This document shows, piece after piece, positions 1 to 4,990 of a stretch of DNA of 5,177 bases (position 1 is its first letter; every line of letters starts with the position of its first letter). Below the pieces are notes generated by a model that saw nothing but the letters and a program-made list of their open reading frames with translations, had not been told where the DNA came from and did no database searches. The translations under genes and the position numbers were made by a program. Origin of the DNA: JAXDLK01 sp034666665 (GTDB lineage Bacteria > Desulfobacterota > Binatia > JACPRU01); NCBI GenBank assembly GCA_034666665.1, contig JAXDLK010000166.1:1-5177 (forward strand), in the 5' to 3' direction.

Positions 1-167
1 ATCGTCCGATGGAGATCGAGTACGACGGTTTCCAGGGCGTCACCCGACGGGTGATCGAGCCGGCGAGCTTCGACGGTCGATATCTCACGGCCTACTGCCG
101 GCTCCGGCAAGATCAGCGGGTATTCAATACCGCGAAGATCCTCTCGGCGAGGTTGATCGCGGAGTGA
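1..167 (+). CDS. WYL-domain regulator, C-terminal fragment
   Basis: Only the last 54 codons are present, read in frame 3 and ending in TGA at 165-167; the start lies upstream of the window. The visible peptide (MEIEYDGFQGVTRR, then VIEPASFDGRYLTAYCRLR, then QRVFNTAKILSARLI) matches the second half of a WYL domain: a beta strand with I-x-Y, a conserved R-x-I-E-P, the AYCRLR strand, and an R-x-F-x-x-x-K/R-I end. WYL domains bind nucleic acids or small ligands and usually follow a helix-turn-helix in bacterial regulators; some sit at the C terminus of helicases. Which type this is cannot be told from the fragment. The gene converges on the broken HIT gene, with a hairpin and a repeat module between them. 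Confidence 0.62.
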   Translation, partial: RPMEIEYDGFQGVTRRVIEPASFDGRYLTAYCRLRQDQRVFNTAKILSARLIAE

Positions 168-203
168 CGGTCGAGACTCGCGACCCCGGCTTCGCGCCTG
201 GGA

Positions 204-234
204 GTCTGCGCCACGGATCCCTCGTGGCGCAGAC
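204..234. terminator. Perfect 12-bp stem hairpin after the WYL gene
   Basis: GTCTGCGCCACG (204-215) and CGTGGCGCAGAC (223-234) are exact reverse complements separated by a 7-nt loop (GATCCCT). GGA at 201-203 can also pair with TCC at 238-240 across a 3-nt bulge. The hairpin starts 36 nt after the WYL stop, where a terminator would sit, but no T tract follows on either strand, so it is not a classical intrinsic terminator. It may work in both directions, protect the 3' end, or act with Rho. A second, mutually exclusive pairing exists: AGACTCGCGA (174-183) with TCGCG (192-196) and GAGTCT (202-207). Confidence 0.6.
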
Positions 235-264
235 GCCTCCGCCAACCCCACCCATCCGAAGGCG

Positions 265-412
265 CTCGCAGAAGAGCTCGCGGGCGCAAGATGGTCCAGC
301 CCTCGCAGAAGAGCTCGGGGGCCCAAGAGACTCCTGCCCTCGCAGAAGAGCTCGCGGGCCCAAGATGCTCCTGCGCTCGCAGAAGAGCTCGCGGGCCCAA
401 GATGCTCCTCGC
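265..412 (+). repeat. 37-bp tandem repeat, 4 copies (A units of M1)
   Basis: Units start at 265, 302, 339 and 376, an exact 37-bp period. All four begin CTCGCAGAAGAGCTCG, followed by a (G/C)GGGC(G/C)C arm, AAGAT or AAGAG, and a five-base arm ending in TCC. The first copy has the GGGCGC and GGTCC arms; copies 3 and 4 have GGGCCC and GCTCC; copy 2 has diverged (AAGAG, ACTCC). Because 37 is not a multiple of 3, the reading frame shifts in every unit, so the array is very unlikely to encode protein even though several frames are open through it. Confidence 0.92.
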
Positions 413-472
413 CAGCTCGGAGCGGGCCTGCACAGCTCGGAGCGGGCCTGCACAGCTCGGACCGCGCCCTAC
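413..472 (+). repeat. 20-bp tandem repeat, 3 copies (B, B and T units of M1)
   Basis: CAGCTCGGAGCGGGCCTGCA occurs twice without change (413-432, 433-452). A terminal variant follows, CAGCTCGGACCGCGCCCTAC (453-472). These are the right-arm partners of the A units: GGAGC and GGGCC are complementary to GCTCC and GGCCC, and the terminal GGACC and GCGCC to GGTCC and GGCGC. The last codon and stop of the HIT gene lie inside the terminal copy. Confidence 0.9.
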
Positions 473-825
473 CCGGGCGGCCACCGCATCGGCCGCCCAC
501 CGAGGACGTGCAGATGGAGAGGGTCGACGCTCTGGCCGGCACCGGGCCCGTCGTTGACCACCCGCCGAAACCCCTACTCGAGTCCCCGCTCCCGCGCGAT
601 CGTGATCGCGGCCCGGAAGATGCCGACGATCAGCGGCGCGTGCTCGGGCTCGAGATCGAGGGAGCGCCGGATGTGCTCGCGCGGGATCACGAGCACGTGC
701 GTCGGCGCCTGCGGCAGGATGTTCTCGAACGCGGCGACCGCCTCGTCACGATGGACGAAGCGCGCCGGCACGGCCCCGGCCAGAATGCGACAGAAGACGC
801 GGTCGTCGCCCACCGGTCCTCCCAT
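469..825 (-). pseudogene. HIT-family nucleotide hydrolase, interrupted by an amber codon
   Basis: From ATG at 825 the reading begins MGGPVGDDRVFCRILAGAVP and continues through AFENILPQAPTHVLVIPREH, the typical N-terminal two-thirds of a HIT (histidine triad) protein. After residue 83 (RERGLE) comes TAG (574-576). The same frame then continues GFRRVVNDGPGAGQSV, DPLHLHVLGGRPM, RWPPG to a second TAG at 469-471. That is the expected family C terminus, and the total of about 118 codons is the usual length. HIT proteins hydrolyse phosphoramidates or dinucleoside polyphosphates with an H-x-H-x-H-x-x motif. Here the motif reads P-L-H-L-H-V-L: the first His (codon 102) is Pro and the preceding residue, usually Phe, is Asp. 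The middle, nucleophilic His (104) remains. An amber codon plus motif decay suggests a pseudogene. A sequencing error could explain the stop, but less easily the motif changes. No clear ribosome-binding site precedes the start. Confidence 0.85.
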
Positions 826-850
826 TACATAGCCGCGCGCATCCCGGCCA

Positions 851-1540
851 ATGCTCCGCGCCTTCCTGCTCGACTTCGACGGTACTCTCGCCGACAGCGA
901 GGGCGCGCACTTCGCCGCCTTTTCCGCGGTCCTCGCGCCGCACGGCATCCACCTCGACCGCGAAGAGTATTTTCGCCGTTACCTCGGCGTCACGGATCGC
1001 GAGTGTCTGGAACGGTGCCTGCGCGATCATGGGCGCGAGGATCTGCTGCCCGAGGGCGATTTCCTCCTCGCAGCCAAGGCCTCGGAGATGGCGGGTCGCA
1101 TCGCCGCCGGCATCCGCCTCTGCCCGGGTGCGGGCGCCTTTCTCGCCGAGGCTTCGACCGTCGGGCCCCTCGGCGTCGTCAGCGGCGCGCTCGCCGGCGA
1201 GGTCGATCACGTTCTCCGGCAGGCGGGCGTGCGCGAGCTCTTCGCGACCGTCGTCGCCGCGGAAGACGTCCGGCGCGGCAAGCCGGATCCCGAAGGCTAT
1301 CGGCTGGGCTGGCACCGGTTGCGGGCGCACCTGCCGGATCTCGAGGTTCGGGACTGTCTCGCGGTCGAGGACGCACCCGCCGGGATCCGCGCAGCGCACG
1401 CTGCCGGGCTGCCGGTGCTCGCGGTCGCGACCACGCGTCCTCCAGGCGCCCTCGGTGAAGCCGAGCTCGTGGTTGCGTCCCTCACCGACGTCGACTGGGT
1501 CGCCCTCCGGTCGGAGCAGGCGTTCAGGAGAGCTCGGTGA
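851..1540 (+). CDS. HAD-superfamily hydrolase, CbbY/beta-phosphoglucomutase-like
   Basis: A complete 229-residue protein with all four HAD motifs. Motif I is DFDGTLADSE, with nucleophile Asp8 and acid/base Asp10. Motif II is the Ser in GVVSGAL (Ser111). Motif III is Lys144 in RRGKPDPEGY. Motif IV is VEDAPAGI (Glu173-Asp174, Mg2+ binding). The helical insert between motifs I and II (about residues 16-85) is a C1-type cap. Length, cap position and the DSE after motif I fit the CbbY/PGM-like phosphatases and mutases, which act on sugar phosphates or similar small phosphoesters in the cytoplasm; the substrate cannot be read from sequence. The ATG at 851 is chosen because motif I begins 7 residues later. 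No good Shine-Dalgarno is visible. The start is 25 bp from the divergent HIT start, and the 3' end overlaps the convergent small gene by 17 bp. Confidence 0.9.
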   Translation: MLRAFLLDFDGTLADSEGAHFAAFSAVLAPHGIHLDREEYFRRYLGVTDRECLERCLRDHGREDLLPEGDFLLAAKASEMAGRIAAGIRLCPGAGAFLAEASTVGPLGVVSGALAGEVDHVLRQAGVRELFATVVAAEDVRRGKPDPEGYRLGWHRLRAHLPDLEVRDCLAVEDAPAGIRAAHAAGLPVLAVATTRPPGALGEAELVVASLTDVDWVALRSEQAFRRAR

Positions 1541-1763
1541 TGACGATCGGCAAAGCGTCCGAGACCAGCTCCTGGATCACCTGCTTCATCGGCTTTGCCG
1601 CATCCTCGAGCTTGCCGACGAGCATCGACAGCACGGCGAAGTACCGCTCCTTCTGCTCCAGCTCCATCGCGGGCAGTCGCGCCTCCATCGCGGCGGCGAA
1701 CCGCGCATGGGTTTCGACGATCTGCCCGACGAGGTGCTGAGCGATTCGTTCCTGCTGGTCCAT
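1524..1763 (-). CDS. Small helical protein of unknown function (79 aa)
   Basis: I do not recognise a family. The 79-residue product (MDQQERIAQHLVGQIVETHA onward, ending DALPIVITELS) is almost entirely predicted helix with regularly spaced hydrophobic residues and many Glu, Gln and Lys. It has no signal peptide or obvious membrane segment, so a small cytoplasmic helical or oligomerising protein is plausible. It is very likely a real gene: an ideal AGGAGG lies 4 nt before the ATG, and it begins 30 bp after the LolA-like gene on the same strand, so it is probably the last gene of that operon. Its last 17 bp, including the stop, overlap the end of the convergent HAD gene. Confidence 0.75.
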   Translation of the reverse strand: MDQQERIAQHLVGQIVETHARFAAAMEARLPAMELEQKERYFAVLSMLVGKLEDAAKPMKQVIQELVSDALPIVITELS

Positions 1764-1767
1764 CGAA

Positions 1768-1773
1768 CCTCCT
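1768..1773 (-). promoter_or_regulatory. Consensus ribosome-binding site of the 79-aa gene
   Basis: AGGAGG on the minus strand, 4 nt before the ATG at 1763. It is the strongest Shine-Dalgarno in the window and fixes this start. A second AGGAGG lies 13 bp further upstream (1781-1786), with no start codon between the two. Confidence 0.8.
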
Positions 1774-1793
1774 GAGAAACCCTCCTGCGCCCG

Positions 1794-2606
1794 TCAGTCG
1801 ACACGCCCGCGCACGAGACTCCGCTCGGTGAAGACGTCGTCTCCGAGCCCTTGGTTGTACGTCACCCCCGACAGCTCGAGGATCGTCCGCGTGCCCTTCT
1901 TCTCGTTCACCATCTCCAGCCGGTGGGGCGTGGGGATGCCGGCGACCGTGCGGAAGTCCGCGAGCTTGAGCCGCTTCACCAGCGATCGATCGGCGTCGTA
2001 GAGCTCGATCCGCCGCAGGGTGGAATCGCCGCGGGCGAGCCAGACGACGATGCGCGCGTACTCTACGTCCTTTCCGCGGGGCACCAGCTCGATGGTGGCG
2101 GTGTCCGTGCCATCGACGTCCTGGTGCGGGCTGACGAGCGTCGCCGCCGCGTCCTCGTCCGTCCAGTCGGGGATTTCGTCGAAGAGCTCGAGGTCCGCGT
2201 ACGAGAAGTCCGATCCCTGGAAGCTCTGCCGCCGCGCCGTCGAAGTGATCCGGCGAACGCGCTTCAAGGCCGGCAAGTACAGCCACTGGTCGTCCTCGCG
2301 GTCGTGATGGGCCCAGGCGAGGAAGCCGACACCCTTCACGTCGGCAGGGGAAAGGAAGAACGTGATGGACTTGGTCTCGTCCTCCGCCCCGTTTTTCGAG
2401 AAGACCTCGATCTCCCGGGTCCGCGGGGTTCCCCGAGAATCCACCAGCAGCATCTTCATCCTCTGCCGGAGGTCCTTGGGCTCACGGGCCTCGTTGACGG
2501 CCTTCGCCTGGTCGAGGAGCTCGCGCGCGGTCTCCGCACGCGAGCTCCCGGAGAGCGCGATCAGCACCGCGAGCGTCGCGATGCTCGCCAGGTTCGTCCC
2601 GTTCAC
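1794..2606 (-). CDS. LolA-like periplasmic protein (PF17131-type, 'outer membrane lipoprotein-sorting')
   Basis: A 270-residue protein starting at GTG 2606. Residues 1-24 form a signal peptide: short polar n-region, hydrophobic IATLAVLIAL, cleavage after SSRA before ETARELL. The mature part carries the signatures of the LolA-like group: ITFFLSPADVKGVGFLAW (about 81-98), DDQWLYLPALKRVRRI (105-120) and SFQGSDFSYADL (128-139). These proteins have the LolA/LolB half-barrel fold, thought to hold a lipid or lipoprotein acyl chain in the periplasm. They are often encoded beside RND/MMPL exporters and outer-membrane barrels, which fits the barrel gene 23 bp upstream. No RND gene lies in the window. 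The exact cargo is unknown, and the annotation 'lipoprotein sorting' rests on fold only. GAGAGG sits just 2 nt before the GTG, an awkward spacing, so translation may partly depend on coupling to the upstream gene. Confidence 0.85.
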   Translation of the reverse strand: MNGTNLASIATLAVLIALSGSSRAETARELLDQAKAVNEAREPKDLRQRMKMLLVDSRGTPRTREIEVFSKNGAEDETKSITFFLSPADVKGVGFLAWAHHDREDDQWLYLPALKRVRRITSTARRQSFQGSDFSYADLELFDEIPDWTDEDAAATLVSPHQDVDGTDTATIELVPRGKDVEYARIVVWLARGDSTLRRIELYDADRSLVKRLKLADFRTVAGIPTPHRLEMVNEKKGTRTILELSGVTYNQGLGDDVFTERSLVRGRVD

Positions 2607-2629
2607 CCCTCTCGACTAACCTGGCCGAC

Positions 2630-4102
2630 TCAAAAGAGGTAGCGGATCCGCACGTAGCCCTCGTCGTTCTCACGGTACTGTCCGAGCAGCGACTGCTCGT
2701 GCCCTTCGATCGCCACGAACCCGAGCCGCACGTCGATGCCGTCCATGAGATCGTAGGTGACCCGCGGATGCGCGACGCCATAGACACCCTGCATCCCGTA
2801 GAGGCCTTCGAGCTCGGCCTCGAGGCCGTCGGCGAGGAAGCTCCGCCGGAGCGTCAATCCGAACCGGGTCTCGCGGTCGCTCACCAGCAGGCTCTCGTGA
2901 TTGTGCAACACGACCGTCTGGTTCACCTGCAGCAGCACGAACGTGTCCCCGTAGAGCGCGTCGCCCCCGGCGCCCCACTCGATCGCGTCGCGCTCGACGG
3001 TCGCAGGCATCAGGCGGACGGGCACTTCGAGCTCGACGTCCGGGCGGAGCATCGCCGGATCCACCGGACCGACCTCGCGGCTCTCGATCACGTCGCGGAT
3101 GGAACGGGGAAAGAGTCGTCCCTGCACCCACGCGCCTTCGGCTCGTAGGGTGGCTCCGAAGACCGCGTAGGCGAGGTCCGCCCCGGCGGCACGGATGCGG
3201 TCGAAGACCGGGAACACTTCGATCTCGGAACGGACGTCCACCCCTCGGCCGCTCTCCGGGTTCCGGCGGGCGAACGCGCGAGCCGCGACGTCGAGCGCCG
3301 GACCGGTGTCGAATCCGTCGAAGTAGTAGAGGGAGAAGTCGGCACCCGACGCGTAACCGGCGAGGCGCACGGCGGCGCCGGAATTCTCCAGGTCACGGTC
3401 CGGCACCTCCGCGTTGCGAAAATCGACGTGATTCGAAACCACGACTCCGCCGGAACGCGTGCTCTCGGGCACGCGCGCCAGCGGCGGGTACCAGCGCTCG
3501 TCCTCGTCGGGAAAGCGAAACGGCACGACGAGCGGCAACCACACGCCGGTGAGCTTGAGGTCCCTGGGCGCGGCCGATGACGGAAGATCGGGAACGTAGC
3601 CGGTGACCGCAAGCGCCGGCACGCCGATCTTTCGCTCGTCCTCGTCGTCGAGGAGGAAGTCGTAGTACTTCTCCGGGTTCAAGAGGTCGTTCGGCTGCGT
3701 CTCGTCGAGCTTCCCCCAGGCGAACTTCTGGATCCCGGCCGAGACGTCGAGATTCGGCACCGTCAGGTCGAGGCGAGCCTCCTCCACGTCGAGACTGGGG
3801 GAGAGGTCTTGGAGCGAGTGGTCGAAATCGAAGGCGCCCGCACGATCCGCGTTCCGCGGTGTACCTCCGGCGCTCCCGGTGACGGCCCCCTCGAAGCGCA
3901 GGCGTGACGTCAGATCGGCGCCGACGCGGAGCCGGGCTCTGCCGAGCGGACGCTGTCGCGCGGTGCCACGGTCAACTCCCTCGACGTGACGGATCTCCAC
4001 TCGCCCGTCCGCATCGATCCGGCGATCACCCCAGGGCAGCGGCAGTGTGTAGGCGTCGGCGGAGAGCGCCCCGAAGAGTCCCGCGGCCGTTGCCGCCAGC
4101 AC
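2630..4102 (-). CDS. Outer-membrane beta-barrel protein (DUF1302-like)
   Basis: About 490 residues from the proposed GTG start. After a hydrophobic leader (LAATAAGLFGALSADA, likely cut before YTLPLPWG) the protein shows alternating polar/hydrophobic strands typical of barrels and ends in RIRYLF, with the C-terminal aromatic that the BAM machinery recognises. GIQKFAWGKLD (about 123-133) followed by NDLLNPEKY (138-146) recalls the G-Q-x-x-x-W-G...NP signature of DUF1302-type barrels. These are commonly encoded with LolA-like proteins and RND exporters, matching the next gene. The start is uncertain: the frame stays open far upstream, but that stretch crosses the divergent protease gene and the repeats, so it is not real. 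GTG 4102 is the nearest in-frame start to the leader, yet it leaves no basic n-region and has no clear Shine-Dalgarno. A slightly longer leader from a non-standard start (upstream codons give RTQLTGFTALW) is possible. Confidence 0.78.
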   Translation of the reverse strand: MLAATAAGLFGALSADAYTLPLPWGDRRIDADGRVEIRHVEGVDRGTARQRPLGRARLRVGADLTSRLRFEGAVTGSAGGTPRNADRAGAFDFDHSLQDLSPSLDVEEARLDLTVPNLDVSAGIQKFAWGKLDETQPNDLLNPEKYYDFLLDDEDERKIGVPALAVTGYVPDLPSSAAPRDLKLTGVWLPLVVPFRFPDEDERWYPPLARVPESTRSGGVVVSNHVDFRNAEVPDRDLENSGAAVRLAGYASGADFSLYYFDGFDTGPALDVAARAFARRNPESGRGVDVRSEIEVFPVFDRIRAAGADLAYAVFGATLRAEGAWVQGRLFPRSIRDVIESREVGPVDPAMLRPDVELEVPVRLMPATVERDAIEWGAGGDALYGDTFVLLQVNQTVVLHNHESLLVSDRETRFGLTLRRSFLADGLEAELEGLYGMQGVYGVAHPRVTYDLMDGIDVRLGFVAIEGHEQSLLGQYRENDEGYVRIRYLF

Positions 4103-4160
4103 CCATAACGCTGTAAATCCCGTTAGTTGAGTCCGATCCGCCGCCCTCGGCCCCGCTGGT

Positions 4161-4189
4161 TTGACAACCCCGGAGGGGGCGACTACCTT
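4161..4189 (+). promoter_or_regulatory. Sigma70-type promoter for the metalloprotease gene
   Basis: A perfect -35 (TTGACA, 4161-4166), an ideal 17-bp spacer and a weaker -10 (TACCTT, 4184-4189; 3 of 6 consensus bases). Transcription would begin near 4196, about 20 nt before the ATG at 4217. TTGACA is uncommon by chance in DNA this GC-rich. It lies in the 114-bp divergent spacer upstream of the barrel gene, so the two may share control. Confidence 0.6.
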
Positions 4190-4216
4190 CGCGCTCGCAC
4201 TGTCGCGAGGAACCGG

Positions 4217-4699
4217 ATGAGGATGCTGCTGCCCGGGCTCCGCGAACGACGAGCCATCGACCGACATCTGAGAGCGTTCTTCGCGCACCACCGCGCATCG
4301 GATTTCCAGCGGGCGATCCGGGCGCTGGCGCGCTTCTATCGCTTGCCGACCCCGCAGGTGCACTGGTTCGAGTACCTCGATTGGGGGCGTACCGCCGGTT
4401 ACACCTGGGACAACGGCGAGATCCACCTGATCCATCCGGAGAACTGGAAGCGCGGGCGCAAGTACAACTCCGAGCGGCGGTGGATCAACACCGTCTACCA
4501 CGAGATGGGACACTACGTGTTCTGGGCGGACGCCGAGCGCAAGGCGGAGACCTTCGCCTACCGCATGGTACGGCGGCTGCGGGACCGGGCGGCGAGGCCT
4601 GCCGGTACGGTCGCGGCGACGGCGTCGCTCCGCGGTGCGAGCCGTCTCGCCACGCCGCGGCAGCTGCGCGCGGCGAAGCCGAAGAAGTCCCGGCGCTGA
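4217..4699 (+). CDS. Small HEXXH metalloprotease, ImmA/IrrE-like
   Basis: A 160-residue protein from ATG 4217, preceded by GAGGAA 4 nt upstream and by a promoter whose predicted start site is near 4196; a TTG 90 bp further upstream precedes that promoter and is not used here. YHEMGHYVFW (residues 94-103) is a zincin HEXXH motif: His95 and His99 bind zinc and Glu96 is the catalytic base. AERKAETFAYRMV follows, the E-x-x-A-E-x-F-A pattern that supplies the third zinc ligand (probably Glu111) in ImmA/IrrE (DUF955) peptidases. The gap between HEXXH and this Glu is only about 12 residues, shorter than usual in that family. GYTWDNGEIHLIHPENW (61-77) resembles the strand before the active helix. The basic tail (about 120-160, ending PKKSRR) looks disordered. 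ImmA proteins cleave repressors or anti-sigma partners; no adjacent HTH partner is present, so the substrate is unknown. Confidence 0.78.
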   Translation: MRMLLPGLRERRAIDRHLRAFFAHHRASDFQRAIRALARFYRLPTPQVHWFEYLDWGRTAGYTWDNGEIHLIHPENWKRGRKYNSERRWINTVYHEMGHYVFWADAERKAETFAYRMVRRLRDRAARPAGTVAATASLRGASRLATPRQLRAAKPKKSRR

Positions 4700-4751
4700 G
4701 AGCGCGTACCGGGGGGAGTCCTCACCACCCCCCACCTCTCCGAACGCGCTC
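4700..4751. terminator. Two-tier hairpin directly after the protease stop codon
   Basis: GAGCGCGT (4700-4707) pairs perfectly with ACGCGCTC (4744-4751). Inside it GGGGGG (4711-4716) pairs with CCCCCC (4728-4733) around an 11-nt loop. The left arm begins on the base after TGA. No T tract follows, so termination would not be by the classical intrinsic route. The right arm is part of the repeat family's conserved leader (CCGAACGCGCTCG), so the repeat and the gene's 3' end together make the structure. Confidence 0.55.
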
Positions 4752-4855
4752 GCAGAAGAGCTCGCGGGCGCAGGATGGCGCCGCTCCGAGCCGGCGAGGA
4801 GCTTCCTGGCGCCGCCACCTCGGAGCGGGCCTGCCCAGCTCGGACCGCGCCGTAA
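4721..4855 (+). repeat. Repeat module M2 (rearranged, with an inverted minimal hairpin)
   Basis: C-rich leader, one A unit from 4749 (bulge AGGAT instead of AAGAT), a non-standard middle, then one B-like unit and a T unit ending GCGCCGTAA. The outer arms still pair (GGCGC 4767-4771 with GCGCC 4847-4851), but the next stem is mismatched. The middle (4777-4813) is a complete hairpin in reverse orientation. Read on the minus strand it is GGCGCC, AGGAA, GCTCC, loop TCGCCGGCTC, GGAGC, GGCGCC, the same bulge-stem-loop plan as M4 with one change in the loop. The CTAC foot is absent. Confidence 0.75.
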
Positions 4856-4990
4856 CCAACCTCCCACCACTCCGAACGCGCTCGCAAAAGGCTCGCGGGC
4901 GCAAGATGGTCCAGCCCTCGCAGAAGAGCTCGGGGGCCCGAGATGCTCCTCGCCAGCTCGGAGCGGGCCTGCACAGCTCGGGCCGCGCCC
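4856..4990 (+). repeat. Repeat module M3 (2 left units, 2 right units)
   Basis: C-rich leader, two A units (4881, with one base deleted, and 4917), one B unit (4954-4973) and a T unit. Pairing nests completely. The outer pair is GGGCGC (4897-4902) with GCGCCC (4985-4990), and GGTCC (4908-4912) with GGGCC (4980-4984) through one G-U wobble. The inner pair is GGCCC (4935-4939) with GGGCC (4965-4969), and GCTCC (4945-4949) with GGAGC (4960-4964) around loop TCGCCAGCTC. GAGCT (4926-4930) also pairs with AGCTC (4975-4979). Confidence 0.83.

Larger units (their letters stand above)
242..472 (+). repeat. Bulged-hairpin repeat module M1 (4 left units, 3 right units)
   Basis: This is the largest copy of a family with four members in the window. 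It has a C-rich leader (about 242-264), four 37-bp A units, two 20-bp B units and one 20-bp terminal T unit. The arms pair. In the first A unit, GGGCGC (282-287) and GGTCC (293-297) pair with GCGCCC (464-469) and GGACC (459-463), leaving AAGAT unpaired. In the fourth A unit, GGCCC (394-398) and GCTCC (404-408) pair with GGGCC (424-428) and GGAGC (419-423) around the loop TCGCCAGCTC. The third A unit can pair with the second B unit in the same way; the second A unit has no partner. The right foot CTAC (469-472) contains the stop codon of the minus-strand HIT gene. The architecture resembles REP/BIME elements. Confidence 0.85.

Noticed and set aside
265..472. CRISPR array
   Set aside because: The 37-bp units are directly adjacent with no unique spacers, and no cas gene is present.
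574..576. Recoding of TAG (suppression or pyrrolysine)
   Set aside because: The natural C terminus of the same gene, after WPPG, is also a TAG, and the partial gene at 5070 ends in TAG at a family-like end. Reassignment would extend both.
164..832. Long open frames on both strands through the repeat regions, some continuing into neighbouring genes
   Set aside because: The 37-bp and 20-bp periods shift the frame in every unit, the peptides are low-complexity Arg/Ala/Ser/Gly strings, and the frames run over the HIT gene. They are open because the DNA is GC-rich and poor in stop codons.
826..850. Divergent promoters between the HIT and HAD genes
   Set aside because: Only 25 bp lie between the starts, and I found no -35/-10 pair on either strand with acceptable spacing; TTACAT at 825-830 is too weak to call.
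4026..4106. ATG at 4106 on the minus strand as start of the barrel gene
   Set aside because: It is in a different frame, reads MGAGGNGRGTLRGALRRR and stops soon after; it gives no signal peptide.
4127..4216. Upstream TTG start for the metalloprotease
   Set aside because: The TTG lies before the TTGACA promoter, and the intervening codons (PIRRPRPRWFDNPGGG) look non-conserved. ATG 4217 has a good ribosome-binding site.
4721..4740. G-quadruplex on the minus strand of the C-rich leader
   Set aside because: The G runs allow at most a two-layer structure, and the six-G stretch is better explained by pairing in the 4700-4751 hairpin.
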